A stretch of DNA of 64,000 nt from Periplaneta americana (Eukaryota > Arthropoda > Insecta > Blattodea > Blattidae). Location of the stretch: positions 128,529,621 through 128,593,620 of the forward strand of contig NC_091125.1 of the NCBI RefSeq assembly GCF_040183065.1. Reading direction: 5' to 3'. The position numbers and the translations under genes are program-made. Positions 45,012 through 57,079 of the stretch are shown piece by piece (positions within the stretch are counted from its first letter, which is position 1; every line of letters starts with the position of its first letter). The notes beneath the pieces are model-generated. The model did not search any database. It worked only from the letters and a program-made list of their open reading frames with translations, and had not been told where the DNA came from.

Positions 45012-45253
45012 GCTACAATAAATGTTTTAGTAACTTTTTAGCGTATTTGCAGGCATTTTTAATATCTGCATTTGCATATTTGGGCTCTTGCTATAACAAT
45101 GCTACTGACATAATATAAATTAATGTGACAACTGATATTTAGAGAGAAAAATATCCATACAATTTATTTCTGTTTTGTATAGCAATTATTATTACCGCAA
45201 CTTTTCTCTTTTTAAGTCGCACCAAGAAAAAATCACCAGTATGCTACATTTGA

Positions 45254-45499
<246 letters not shown>

Positions 45500-46013
45500 T
45501 AAGTACAGTACTGGTATGGCGAACATTCAGCCTACTTTTTTTTCTGTCTTACTTTTCCTTCAGCTTGATAGTCCCTTACATTGCTTCTTTTGTGGATAAA
45601 GTCTAGTTCTCTCTCTCTTTTATTTTACTGCTGAAACTCATGTTTACAATATCATGCTCTTTCAACTACCGTACATTCCTTAATAAATAATATTTTTTTT
45701 TTATTTGGTGTAGTAGAAAATATTGATATTCGATCATTTTTTAAAATTAATTTATTTTTTATCAGACAATCTATCAAAGGTAGAGAAATGATCTTGTATT
45801 ATATTGTAGACATGACATGCATAAATACACACAAAAAATTTAATCACAGAATGTTGGATAGTTTTTGAGTTATGAGGGAAAAGCTTAATCAATGCACAGT
45901 GAACTGAAAAAAAAAAAAAAAAAAAAATTTAAATCGTAAAAATATTTTTTTTTCATATAGCAGAAGGTCAGTATTTTACACATACTAATTTTGATTATTG
46001 TACAAGATGCAGT

Positions 46014-47148
46014 GGAGAAAAAATGGGAGTATAAGGGTACAGTACATCAGTTATTCATAGATTTCAAAAAGGCGTACGACTCGGTTAAGAGAGAAGTTTT
46101 ATATAATATTCTTATTGAATTTGGTATTCCCAAGAAACTAGTTCGATTGATTAAAATGTGTCTTAGTTTGTATAGGCCAGTTTCTATCTGATGCTTTTCC
46201 AATTCACTGCGGGCTAAAGCAGGGAGATGCACTGTCACCTCTACTTTTTAACTTCGCTCTAGAATAATGCCATTAGGAAAGTTCAGGATAACAGAGAGGG
46301 TTTGGAATTGAACGGGTTACATCAGCTTCCTGTCTATGCGGATGACGTGAATATGTTAGGAGAAAATCCACAAACGATTAGGGAAAACACGGAAATTCTA
46401 CTTGAAGCAAGTAAAGCGATAGGGTTAGAAGTAAATCCCGAAAAGACTAGGTATATGATTATGTCTCGTGACCAGAATATTGTACGAAATGGAACTATAA
46501 AAATTGGAGATTTATCCTTCGAAGAGGTGGAAAAATTCAAATATCTTGGAGCAACAGTAACAAATATAAATTACACTCGGGAGGAAATTAAACGCAGAAT
46601 AAATATGGGAAATGCCTGTTATTATTCGGTTGAGAAGCTTTTGTCATCTAGTCTACTGTCAAAAAATCTGAAAGTTATAATTTATAAAACAGTTATATTA
46701 CCAGTTGTTCTGTATGGACTCTCACTTTGAGAGAGGAACATAGGTTAAGGGTGTTTGAGAATAAGTTTCTTAGGAAAATATTTGGGGCTAAGAGGGATGA
46801 AGTTACAGGAGAATGGAGAAAGTTACACAACGCAGAGCTGCACGCATTGTATTCTTCACCTGACATAATTAGGAACATTAAATCCAGACGTTTGAGATGG
46901 GCAGGGCATGTGGCATGTATGGGCGAATCCAGAAATGCATATAGTGTTAGTTGGGAGGCCGGCGGGAAAAAGACCTTTGCGAAGGCCGAGACGTAGATGG
47001 GAAGATAATATTAAAATGGATTTGAGGGAGGTGGGATATGATGATAGAGACTGGATTAATCTTGCTCAGGATAGGGACCAATGGCGGGCTTATGTGAGGG
47101 CGGCAATGAACCTCCAGGTTCCTTAAAAGCCAGTAAGTAAATAAGTAA
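46014..47148 (+). mobile_element. 5'-truncated LINE with target duplication, in SLC66A2 intron
   Basis: Flanked by the 14-base duplication GTACAAGATGCAGT (46000-46013, 47149-47162). The RT core is recognisable in three frames: [39 protein letters not shown] and [19 protein letters not shown] with the YADD catalytic motif. The downstream region follows with REEHRLRVFENKFLRKIFGA, RRLRWAGHVACMGESRNA and RRRWEDNIKMDLREVGYDDR. A short (AAGT)n tail ends it. A deletion after LSLYRPVS and several frameshifts make it nonfunctional. Confidence 0.92.
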
Positions 47149-47351
47149 GTACAAGATGCAGTAATGGAGGAAAAAAATGTTGAATATTTACAAAATTTTA
47201 CTGCTGTAAGCTATATCTAACCCCTTAAGGTCCGAAAAATGTAGTCATAAGGCGCAATAATAAAATAACTTCAGTGAATGCATGGAAGCATAGTTTAAAA
47301 AGTGATGTGTGCATTGCAGTAATGTGTTTTTGTTATATTTTTGCTTTACAG

Positions 47352-47488
47352 GTTTGGGAAACGATACGAAATACCTCTTCTAGTTCAAAGTATTATCATG
47401 AACGTGACAATGTTCGCAATGATCCACCTTTGTGTAAGTGTACGAAGTAAGAACCAGATAATTCGAGGCAGGGAAAGAGTTTTTACAG
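47352..47488 (+). CDS. SLC66A2: SLC66A2 (PQLC1), exon 2
   Basis: After the acceptor TTTGCTTTACAG the first G completes the Trp codon from exon 1 (TG/G), giving RILFW/FGKRYEIPLLVQ, which fits the conserved family sequence closely. It encodes the third transmembrane segment (SIIMNVTMFAMIHLCVSV) and a basic loop (RSKNQIIRGRERVFT), then ends at ACAG/GTAACT in phase 1. The second PQ motif and the C-terminal half expected in a protein of about 250-270 residues were not found downstream, so they probably lie beyond 64000, or in exons too short or diverged for me to see. The intron before this exon is 1853 bases, about 60% of it a LINE. Confidence 0.92.
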
Positions 47489-47489
47489 G

Positions 47490-48175
47490 TAACTTTAGTT
47501 AATAAATATATTTTATTGTCTATACTAGTTCTATGGTACTTCAGTAAAACAAATTAATTATAATAAATCGGTGGTAAAAGTTGATAACCCAGAACTCCTT
47601 ATTTACCATAAAACCACAGAATTCATAACTTTTAGTTGATTATGTAATGTTGAAGGATTTTTTTTCTTCTGCAGGAAAGGTTTACTGTATATTTTTGTGT
47701 GTGACTGGTTTTTAAGTTCTGGTATAGTGAAATGTTACAGCAGCAAGCAACACAGTTCACTCATTTACCAGCGTAATCTTGTTGTATATCCATTAAAAAT
47801 GTATTTTATTTATATTCAGTGTCGCAGAGTTCTGTGCAAGTGATGTAAAGAATATAGAGCAGATATTTCAAGAAAAAAAGTCGATTTTGCCTTATCACTG
47901 TACTCTAGCATTAGCACCAACTCTAGAAATTCTGAGTTGTTTCATTGTTTGCCATCTAGATTCGATAGAGTTCTTGTCCTGTAAAAGAGAACATAATGTA
48001 GTAATTTTCCATTGTTATTGCACTGATATTTTATTATTTCTACAGATTGCAAATCCTAAAATTAAGTAGGCCTACTTTGTACTATACAGTGTCCATTTTT
48101 AAACTATGCAACAGCATACCATTTAGTAATGAAACACCTGAATCTTACTTCTAAAATATTACATATTAAGTCACG
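47490..48175. other. SLC66A2 intronic sequence, nothing recognised
   Basis: AT-rich, no supported exon. Confidence 0.5.
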
Positions 48176-48185
48176 TACATTTCAA

Positions 48186-49051
48186 AATAAATAACTGTAT
48201 ATTCGAAAGAAAATTAGTTAATAATGGAGTTCGACAAGGTTGTCCACTATCACCAACTTTATTTAATATTTATGTAAATTAAATTATTTTAAAATGGAAC
48301 CAAATCTACACATCAGGAATCAAAATAACCAGTGCTCTAACATTAAATACCTTACTCTATGCCGATGATCAAGTCATAATTTCCAATTCAGAGGATAATT
48401 TACAAAGAGGATTATATACATTAAATAAAATATTAAAAGATTTTGGGATGGAAATTTCAGCACAAAAATCAAAAAGTAATGGCATTTTTAGGACAAGACC
48501 CAGTCAGAAGTAAGATAATACACAATAACCAATGCCTCGAACAAGTACAAAATTTCAGTTATCTGGATTGTGAAATATCTTATCAAAATGAAAAAGATGT
48601 GAACAAGAAAATTACCAAATTTACACAAATTCTAGGAATAATAAACAATACATTAAAAGCTAAATTAGTACAAAAATCTACAAGAATAAAAATATATAAT
48701 ACACTAGCATTACCCTCCCTTTTATACGGAAGTGAGATTTGGACATTAAAGAAAAAAGACATGAACAGAATCAAAGCAACGGAAATGAAATTTTTCAGGA
48801 GGACAGCAGGATATACTCTTTTAGACCGAAAAAGGAATGAAGAAATTTTAGAACAATTAGAAGTAGAGTCAGTAGAAGAAAAAATCAGCAGATGCAAATT
48901 CAATTGGCTAGATCATATAAGAAGAATAGAAAATTCAAGAATCCCAAAAATTATGATGCAGTATAAACCTAGAGGACATCGTCGACCAGGAAGACCTTTT
49001 AGAAGACTGATAGATGGGGCCGAAACAGGTCTACAGAGGCCTAATTCGTGA

Positions 49052-49092
<41 letters not shown>
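48186..49092 (+). mobile_element. 5'-truncated LINE with (GAT)n tail and target duplication
   Basis: TACATTTCAA flanks it (48176-48185, 49093-49102). The RT end is visible: NGVRQGCPLSPTLFNIYVN and LLYADDQVIISNSEDNLQRG with the YADD motif. One frameshift follows near 48470, after which the frame is open to 49051: NFSYLDCEISYQNEKDVNKK, LPSLLYGSEIWTLKKKDMNR and HRRPGRPFRRLIDGAE. The tail is (GAT)n at 49056-49091. Confidence 0.88.
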
Positions 49093-49093
<1 letters not shown>

Positions 49094-49102
49094 ACATTTC
49101 AA

Positions 49103-49860
49103 GTGCAAATAAGTAATGTTTCATGCCATTTCGATGTGAAGAACAAGTTGGTGAATTGCTGAAACGATTATTATTTACATATGATACTGCCGTAAAAACT
49201 GAGTCATAAGGAGATAAGGTGAAAAAACATTTTACAAGAAATTCCCTGATATAATTATTCTCAGAATGGCCACTCACTATGTACTAGACTGTAATTATAA
49301 CAAAAAGGTATGATGAAATGCTCTGATGTGTTGAAGGTTTCCAATGAAATTGACCAACATATGGAATATTTGAGCAGGTGAGGATGTCTATAATGATACA
49401 TGATGGAGCTTGTATAGAGCACAAGAAGCTCATTATAGCTCTAAATGTAAGTATATTGTTCCTTGGACTATTGAAACTTAAAATCAAAGCGATTTTGGGC
49501 ATAAGTTTACATAAACTATATTTTATTATTTTTTATGTCCTGAATCCATCCCTGAAGTGGATCCCATTTGTTATGAACTTATGATACATTCTGGATATTA
49601 AATAAAGTGATTTACTCGTTAAAGGCTCCCCAACTTTTCGTAATAAAAGGTCTTATACATTTTTAGATTGGAATGGAACTTTTGTATACATATACACCTA
49701 TAGGTCCCTTCTAACATCAAAACACTTTATGGCTCCAAACCAATTCTTGAACTATCATCACACGATATAATCACAGTTTTGTTTTGTTTTTTGACAGTTT
49801 TCTCACATGTAGAATATGGAATGATATTGTCTTGGGAAAGTTGCCTGAATTATTCTTAAT
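49103..49860. other. Intergenic or intronic sequence, nothing recognised
   Basis: No supported feature. Confidence 0.45.
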
Positions 49861-49864
49861 ATTA

Positions 49865-50525
49865 GAGGAGAAAAATTCGCTTCAGCACCGGGGATCGAAT
49901 CTGGGTCCTTGGTTCTACATACCAAGCGCTCTAACCATTGAGCTTCGCCGAAGTTCAATCCACAGCACTGGATCGAATCCCTTTCCTCCGGTGTTTTTCC
50001 CTTTGTGGTCTGACTCCAAATTCGACATGTATGTTGACATTTTTTTTATATTAAGTCAACTGTCATTATACAAGGAGTGCACTCAGTTGAGTGACTTGGT
50101 GGCCGGGATTCCACAGTAATATGCACTATTGGGTGAAGAACCTACGTAAAGATAATTTTTGACCCTACAGAATATATATGTTATGGTAACAGAGGAGAAA
50201 AATTTTGCTCCGGTGCCGGGGATCGAACCCGGGTCCTTGGTTCTATGTACGAAACCGAAGTTAAATCCACAGAAGTTAAATCCCTCTCCTCCAGTGTTTT
50301 TTCCTTTGTGGCCTGACTCCAAGTTCGACATGTATGTTGACTTTTTTTTTTTTTGTATATATTAAATCAACTGCCATTATAAAGGGAAAAACACTAGAGG
50401 AGAGGGATTCGATCCGGTGCTGTGGATTGAACTTCGGCGTGGCTCAATAGTTAGAGCACTTGGTACGTAGAACCAAGGACCTGGGTTCGATCTCCAATGC
50501 TGGAACGAATTTTTCTCTTCTAATA
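49865..50525. repeat. Cluster of three tRNA-derived SINEs (family E)
   Basis: Copies at about 49868-50040 (minus), 50190-50345 (minus, internally deleted) and 50380-50525 (plus). On the plus copy: GGCGTGGCTCAATAGTTAGAGC (A box), GAACCAAGGACCTGGGTTCG (B box), then TTTTTCTCTTCTAATATC. The minus copies contain the inverse CCGGGGATCGAA and GGTCCTTGGTTCTA. An extra half with AGGAGAGGGATTCGATCC precedes the head. Confidence 0.85.
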
Positions 50526-50859
50526 TCAATTGTTACTATAACAGATATATTCTGTAGGACCAAAAATTAATCTTTACGTAAATTTCTTGAGAAGTTATGA
50601 AAAATGTGTTGGAGAAAATGGGTATCATTTCCATCAACTACTGCAAGGAGGGTGAGTATCAAACGTTGTTGTGTTTCATATGCCTAAGTTTTAATCCTGC
50701 GAAATGCCAAGTAATCACTGCAATACGAAATGACGACAGTGTGAGCAACAACTGGGCAAGCACTCGACACATGACCTGCCACTGACTGATGAAATGCATT
50801 GTAACTGTATAAGATAAAGGTGTCCATGTGTACACTACTGAGTTGGTGATTTCTTGACA

Positions 50860-51200
50860 TGGGCACTAGAGGGGTGCCTTTTACCCCCAGAAATGGCTTA
50901 TTTTTCGAGGTCTGGATCTGTATCTAGGTCAGGTCCAAAGGCCTTAGGCTTGCAGTGACCCATTCTGAGTCCTATATATGTGATGAATGTTCCAAGTCTG
51001 ATGGGCGACCTGGATGGCATGTTCACAGATGGGAATCCTGCCTCAGCCATAACAGAGTCAGGTCACATCCCCAGACCAATACCTGATAAGCCCCAGGGCC
51101 TAGAGCTCCAAATCCATTTTTGCATGTCATCTTTGTCCACAACAAATTCCATCATGACCTGGCCAGTAATCGAACCTAGACTGCCAGGATGGAAGATCAT
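50860..51200 (-). repeat. Probable tRNA-derived SINE, minus strand
   Basis: The minus strand shows CTAGGTTCGATTACTGGCC (B-box-like), followed by a GC-richer body (CCTGGGGCTTATCAGG, TGGCTGAGGCAGG). The A-box half appears truncated at the 51190 side. Confidence 0.5.
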
Positions 51201-51209
51201 CATTATTTG

Positions 51210-52020
51210 TTGCATAAAATAAAATCATTTCTCCCAGCATTTACCTCTTATTATTTAATATACAAAGAAATTAACGTAATTTTCATTTCAGATTATTCCT
51301 CAAAAAGCATAACATAGCTAAAGAACTCTGAATTAGGAAGGTAGAGCACTTGGCTGTGTTTTTATCTGCTGTAACATTTCACTGTATGTTTAAATAATTT
51401 CTTTCGCCCTAGTTAATTTTTTGTTTATGTTTTTGTTGGCACTCTTCACTGTGTTACTGTGTCACTGATTTTCTTCATAATTGTCAACTGCGCTTGCATT
51501 TCTTTCTTATGTTATGCTGAACTCACTGCTAAAATGTTTACTTCGTAGTAATGGTACTGACCTTACAGTTAACATAATAATATTGAGATTTCACTGTCAC
51601 AAAGCAATGTACCGGTAGTGTGACTATGAATGAACTCAGCAGTTATATGGACAACTGGTGTTGACCCTTGTTTATGTTGTTACAGATGCAGATTATAGTA
51701 TGCTTTAGAAAACTGTCTTTGTTACAGGATGTTTTATAAGTTAATTGTCATTTAGCAATTCAATTACTTAAAGTAAAGGAAATGTAAAAGTGGAAAAGTT
51801 GTAAAAAAGTTAAATGTTTTCATCTCAAAGCCTTTCTTTATCTTACATTATATTTAGATTTTAGTCCTGCTGGAAAAATCTTGTACGGTTAACAATATCG
51901 TTAAAAAGTTGTATTTATATCTTAGAAAGTTGGCCTAGTGAGAAAAGTAGTGAGTATTAAAGCTGTTAAATTATTAGACAATTATAGCCATATTTAGTGG
52001 GTTAATGGTTGCTCTTCTTG
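51210..52020. other. Unassigned AT-rich sequence
   Basis: Nothing recognised. Confidence 0.45.
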
Positions 52021-52026
52021 CCTTGT

Positions 52027-52322
52027 GGGGCGGCTGGGTAGCTCAGTTGGTAGAGCAGCTGGCTACAGACTGGAAGGTCCGGGGTTCGATCCCAGGTGGT
52101 GACAGGATTTTTTCTCGTTGCCAAACTTTCAGAATGGCCCCGAGGTTCACTCAGCCTCCTATAAAATTGAGTACTGGGTTTTTCCCGGGTGTAAAAGGCA
52201 GTCAGAGCGTGGTGCCGACCACACCACCTCATTCTAGTGCCGAGGTCATGGAAAGCATGGGGCTCTACCTCCATGCCCCCCAAGTGCCTTCATGGCATGT
52301 TACGGGGATACCTTTATCTTTA
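52027..52322 (+). repeat. tRNA-derived SINE (family F), full length
   Basis: A very tRNA-like head (GTAGCTCAGTTGGTAGAGC, then GGTCCGGGGTTCGATCCC) is followed by a body with GGGTTTTTCCCGGGTGTAAA and CATGCCCCCCAAGTGCC. A truncated minus-strand copy lies at 61480-61622. It is not a true tRNA gene: a 3' acceptor stem partner is missing and a long body follows. Confidence 0.88.
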
Positions 52323-52324
52323 CC

Positions 52325-53160
52325 TTCTTGCCTTGTGACTGATGTTTTAAGAATTCAAATGTGGTTGAGGGCAGTGGATTTTTAAGTAGAAAAAGTTCTG
52401 CATGCTCTTTCATTAGATAAGGGAGTAAAGTTATTACTCTGTTATAGTAGGTAAGCGTATTTTTATTGTAAGTCTACGTAAAAAAAAATTAAATATGTAG
52501 AAAAGTCCAGTTGTTGTGCCTTCATTTCTCTTTTTGGTATATATTATTTCGTTTTTCATTGTACATCGTAATGTAAAGGCTCAGTACCACTGCTATTGGC
52601 AGTCTCTTGTGTCATTGTCAGCACTAGCACACACTGTGAGAGTTTTGGCAACTAATTGCATATTCTGTCTGTCATAATAGCAGCTGAAGGTGGAAACACT
52701 TGCTGTCTGAAAGGAGCATTGTCTAAAAGGAGTTCTCTGCAGTTCCATGTCGGCCACTCCTTTTGTGGTATGTGGTGGACACACGTGTATCCTCTTGTCC
52801 CCTCTGCCTTCTAGCTTCTTAAATTCTGCTTTACATGTAATGGAACTGCTGAGGTGTACAATCTATCTCCTATTTATCTTTTTTGTGCTTAAAATTTATT
52901 TCCTGCATTGCCATTCACCTACCTTTACTTTTCTCTTTGGGTTTTCCTTCTCTAATGGTAGCTTCTTCTCTTTTTTCTACGACATAGAGTAGTGGAATCA
53001 CATGTTTAGAATGTACAGTCTTCTGATATCACTCGGATGCAAGTAGCCGAGGCAGACTATTACGACATTGCATTTATGACAGCAATAGTGCATTTGTTTC
53101 GTTTTGGTGTGCATGGTTAATGAAATTATATGAATTTTATTTCCGTATATAATGTGTGTC
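52325..53160. other. Unassigned sequence
   Basis: No supported feature. A pyrimidine-rich patch lies at about 52850-52985. Confidence 0.45.
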
Positions 53161-53166
53161 TATATA

Positions 53167-54655
53167 CAGTGTGTTTCAAAAATACGGGGCATAATTTCAG
53201 GTATGTATTTCCCACATGTAGACAATCAAAATAGTTCATTACAACATGTGTCCGGAAATGCTTCATTTCCGAGTTATGGCCTTCACAACATTGAAATTCA
53301 CCGGAACGTTTTTCTTTCCGCAGGTCGTTGCCGTCAAAGGAGACATTAAGAGGGCACTCTGACAGTTCATTCCGAGGCGAAGGTTACATTCAGTGTTGTG
53401 TAGGCGTTAGACCGTGCGACATGTATTCAAATCAAGAGCTGGCAGAGATACACTTCATGTACGGTAAGGCGGACGGCAATGCTGCGCTGGCTCGTCGTTT
53501 GTACCAGGAGAGGTACCCACAGCGACAATGTCCAGATCGGAAGACATTTGTACATCTCCATTACCGTCTGTGCGAGTATGGAAAATTTAACTTTCCTGGT
53601 TTGGGAAGGGGACGACCAAGATCTACAACTCCAGAAGTACAGGAGGAGATTCTGGAGGCTGTGAACATGACTCCTTCTATCAGCACACGAAGGGTAGCGT
53701 TGCAAGTCAATGTTTCTCATACGACTGTCTGGAGACTGTTGAAAGAGTATCAATTGTATCCTTATCATTTGCAACATGTACAGGCCCTGTCACCAGCAGA
53801 TTACCCTGCACAAGTTAGGTTCTGTCAGTGGTTCTTGCAGCAGTGTGGTGTAAATCCGAACTTTCCTGCCTTAGTATTATTTACAGATGAAGCACAGTTC
53901 ACACGAGATGGCATAACAAATTTCCACAATCAGCATGTATGGGCGTATGAAAACCCACGTGCAACTGTTCCATCTCATCACCAGGTGCGGTTCTCCCTCA
54001 ACATGTGGGCCGGTATCATTGGTGATCGATTAGTTGGACCCCATGTACTTGTAAACAGACTTACGGGGCAGGCGTACACAAACTTCCTGGAAAACACCAT
54101 ACCTCATGTTTTAGAAGACACTTCACTGATCAATCGTCAACACATTCACTTCTTGCATGATGGCATTCCTGCACACTTCAGTCGTACGGCTTGCCGGTAC
54201 TTGGATCGAAGGTTTCCTGATCGATGGATAGGTAGAGGTGGCCCAATTGCTTGGCCTCCACGCTCACCTGATCTGAACCCTCTCGATTTCTACTTGTGGG
54301 GCCATTTAAAATCATTGGTTTATTCGTCTCCGGTGCCTGATTGGGAATCCTTTCGGAATCGAATTGTGGCATGTTCTGAGGACATACGCAATACTCCTGG
54401 AGTTTGGGATCGTGTTCACAGGTCAATGAGACATCGATGTGAGGTCTGTATTCAAGCAGGAGGTGGACATTTTGAACATCTTCTGTAATGACAACGACCT
54501 GCGGAAAGAAAAACGTTCCGGTGAATTTCAATGTTGTGAAGGCCATAACTCGGAAATGAAGCATTTCCGGACACATGTTGTAATGAACTATTTTGATTGT
54601 CTACATATGGGAAATACATACCTGAAATTATGCCCCGTATTTTTTAAACACTCTG
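53167..54655 (+). mobile_element. Near-intact Tc1/mariner-superfamily transposon, 164-bp TIRs
   Basis: Begins CAGTGTGTTTCAAAAATACG and ends CGTATTTTTTAAACACTCTG, with TA on both sides inside a (TA)n tract. The inverted repeats extend over 53167-53330 and 54493-54655 with only a handful of differences. Between them lies one uninterrupted transposase frame. A 66-base (TA)n run follows at 54656-54722. Confidence 0.93.
53421..54488 (+). CDS. Transposase, DUF4817 N-terminus plus DDE_3 core, intact
   Basis: 355 residues from the first in-frame ATG; the frame is open further upstream, but only through non-ATG codons reaching into the TIR. Residues 1-55 match the DUF4817 pattern (NQELAEIHFMYGKADGNAAL, YQERYPQRQCPDRKTF, RLCEYG). 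Residues 60-69 hold a GRGRPRS AT-hook-like linker, and residues 85-110 the second helix-turn-helix (STRRVALQVNVSHTTVWRLL). The catalytic residues are inferred as D156 (LFTDEAQF), D247 (FLHDGIPAHF) and D284 (PPRSPDLNPLDFYLWG), 36 residues apart in the last pair. The enzyme would cut and paste its own element at TA. No frameshift or premature stop is visible, so it may be a recent arrival. A decayed relative lies at 40440-41265. Confidence 0.9.
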   Translation: MYSNQELAEIHFMYGKADGNAALARRLYQERYPQRQCPDRKTFVHLHYRLCEYGKFNFPGLGRGRPRSTTPEVQEEILEAVNMTPSISTRRVALQVNVSHTTVWRLLKEYQLYPYHLQHVQALSPADYPAQVRFCQWFLQQCGVNPNFPALVLFTDEAQFTRDGITNFHNQHVWAYENPRATVPSHHQVRFSLNMWAGIIGDRLVGPHVLVNRLTGQAYTNFLENTIPHVLEDTSLINRQHIHFLHDGIPAHFSRTACRYLDRRFPDRWIGRGGPIAWPPRSPDLNPLDFYLWGHLKSLVYSSPVPDWESFRNRIVACSEDIRNTPGVWDRVHRSMRHRCEVCIQAGGGHFEHLL

Positions 54656-54665
54656 TATATATATG

Positions 54666-54724
<59 letters not shown>

Positions 54725-55140
54725 TATGGACACATCTGGAAATTTGAAAAATGTAGGTTTTTCTGTATATATTACGGAATTCCCAAGAGAATTAGACAAA
54801 TCTTGTACTGATATTTTATTTCAGCTTTCACTTGTTCGTATTGCAGTTTAACAAGAACCTTTTAGGCAAATAAGAAAAAATAAAGGTAATCAACTGCTTT
54901 CATCAACGTTTGCTTGATGAATGTCAATTATCAAATGTGATGTCAAAATAACAACTGGTCCATCAAGATTGATAAAAAAATAACTAACAGTCTATCAATT
55001 TCATGATTCCGTGGTTCAGGTATATTTATGAGAGCCATTTGTGAAGTAAGAATCGTTTTGTTGTAAACAAAGAAAAGATATTATATTTAAAACTTTCATT
55101 TTGCAATGAGAATTCAACACTTGTTATTCCTCTACATAAT
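54725..55140. other. Unassigned sequence
   Basis: Nothing recognised. Confidence 0.4.
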
Positions 55141-55144
55141 ATCC

Positions 55145-55980
55145 ATTGACATTCAAGTATTTTTGTGATCAGAATGCGTGCTTGAGGAATCACTCACTGA
55201 AGAAATCTGTCACCAGTCCTTGAACCAGCTGGTGACATTTTTCTGGATGTCATCATCCACTTGTATCAGTTTTCCGCTCAGAAGTCCTTCACTTTAGTAA
55301 AAAGATGAAAATCAGAGGGGTGCCAGTTTCAGACTGTAGAGAGAATGATGGTCGGATTCTCTCATTTAAACTTCTGCAGCAAATATTCCGTTTTTCGATC
55401 AACATGAGGACGAGAGTTGTTCTAGAGCAAACACACTTCCTTAGTGAGCAGACCCTTCTGAAGAGTGTGCTGTAGCCTTGTCAAGATTTCATAATACCTG
55501 TCAGCATTTTTGGTTTCTTCTTGTGCAGAAAATCAACCAAAAGAGCATCTTCCTAGTTCAAAAATTCTGTTGCTTGACTTTCGAAGTTGAAAAGTGTCTG
55601 CTTGAACTCTTTTTTTTCTCCATATTCGGAGGATGTGGTGGTTCCATTCAAGAAACTGCCACTTCAGGTTGTAGTGAGAGATCCATGTTTCATCTGCTAT
55701 CGCTGCAATCCAAGAAGTCATCTCCTTCTGTATGCTAGTGATCTAGAAATTCCCAAGACGCAGTTATTCATTTCTGTTTGTGTTCTGTGTGAGCAAACTT
55801 GGGACCAATCTTGCACAGTGAAGCTGGACATTAACAGTGTTATAAACAACAGAGTGAGAAGCATGTGGGAAACCTTAAGAAGCACATCAGTAGTGAAGCA
55901 ATTGTTTTTTATAATGTGTGCACATCAACAGTATTCTCAACTCTTCGGTGATGGCAGGTATCCAAATCTTGGTTCATAAT
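55145..55980 (-). mobile_element. Mariner transposase relic, minus strand
   Basis: Minus-strand frames carry ADETWISHYNLKWQFLEWNH (first catalytic region), RCSFG ... NADRYYEILTRLQHTLQKGL, then PSDFHLFTKVKDF and a C-terminal region. Several stops and frameshifts are present. The ends were not identified. Confidence 0.75.
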
Positions 55981-56075
55981 CGTTCTTCTTCCTTTTAATA
56001 AACGACACCACTTATGCATCTTTCCTCATTTACTACATCTTCTCCATATACTTCATTAACCACTTCCCTGATTAA

Positions 56076-57072
<997 letters not shown>

Positions 57073-57079
57073 ATAATAA

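Noticed and set aside
46014-49092. Reverse-transcriptase sequences as a possible domesticated gene
   Set aside because: Both are 5'-truncated with frameshifts, and each has its own target duplication and tail, i.e. ordinary dead LINE insertions.
52034-52106. Possible true tRNA gene
   Set aside because: A well-preserved tRNA-like head, but it continues into a long SINE body and has a truncated relative at 61480-61622.
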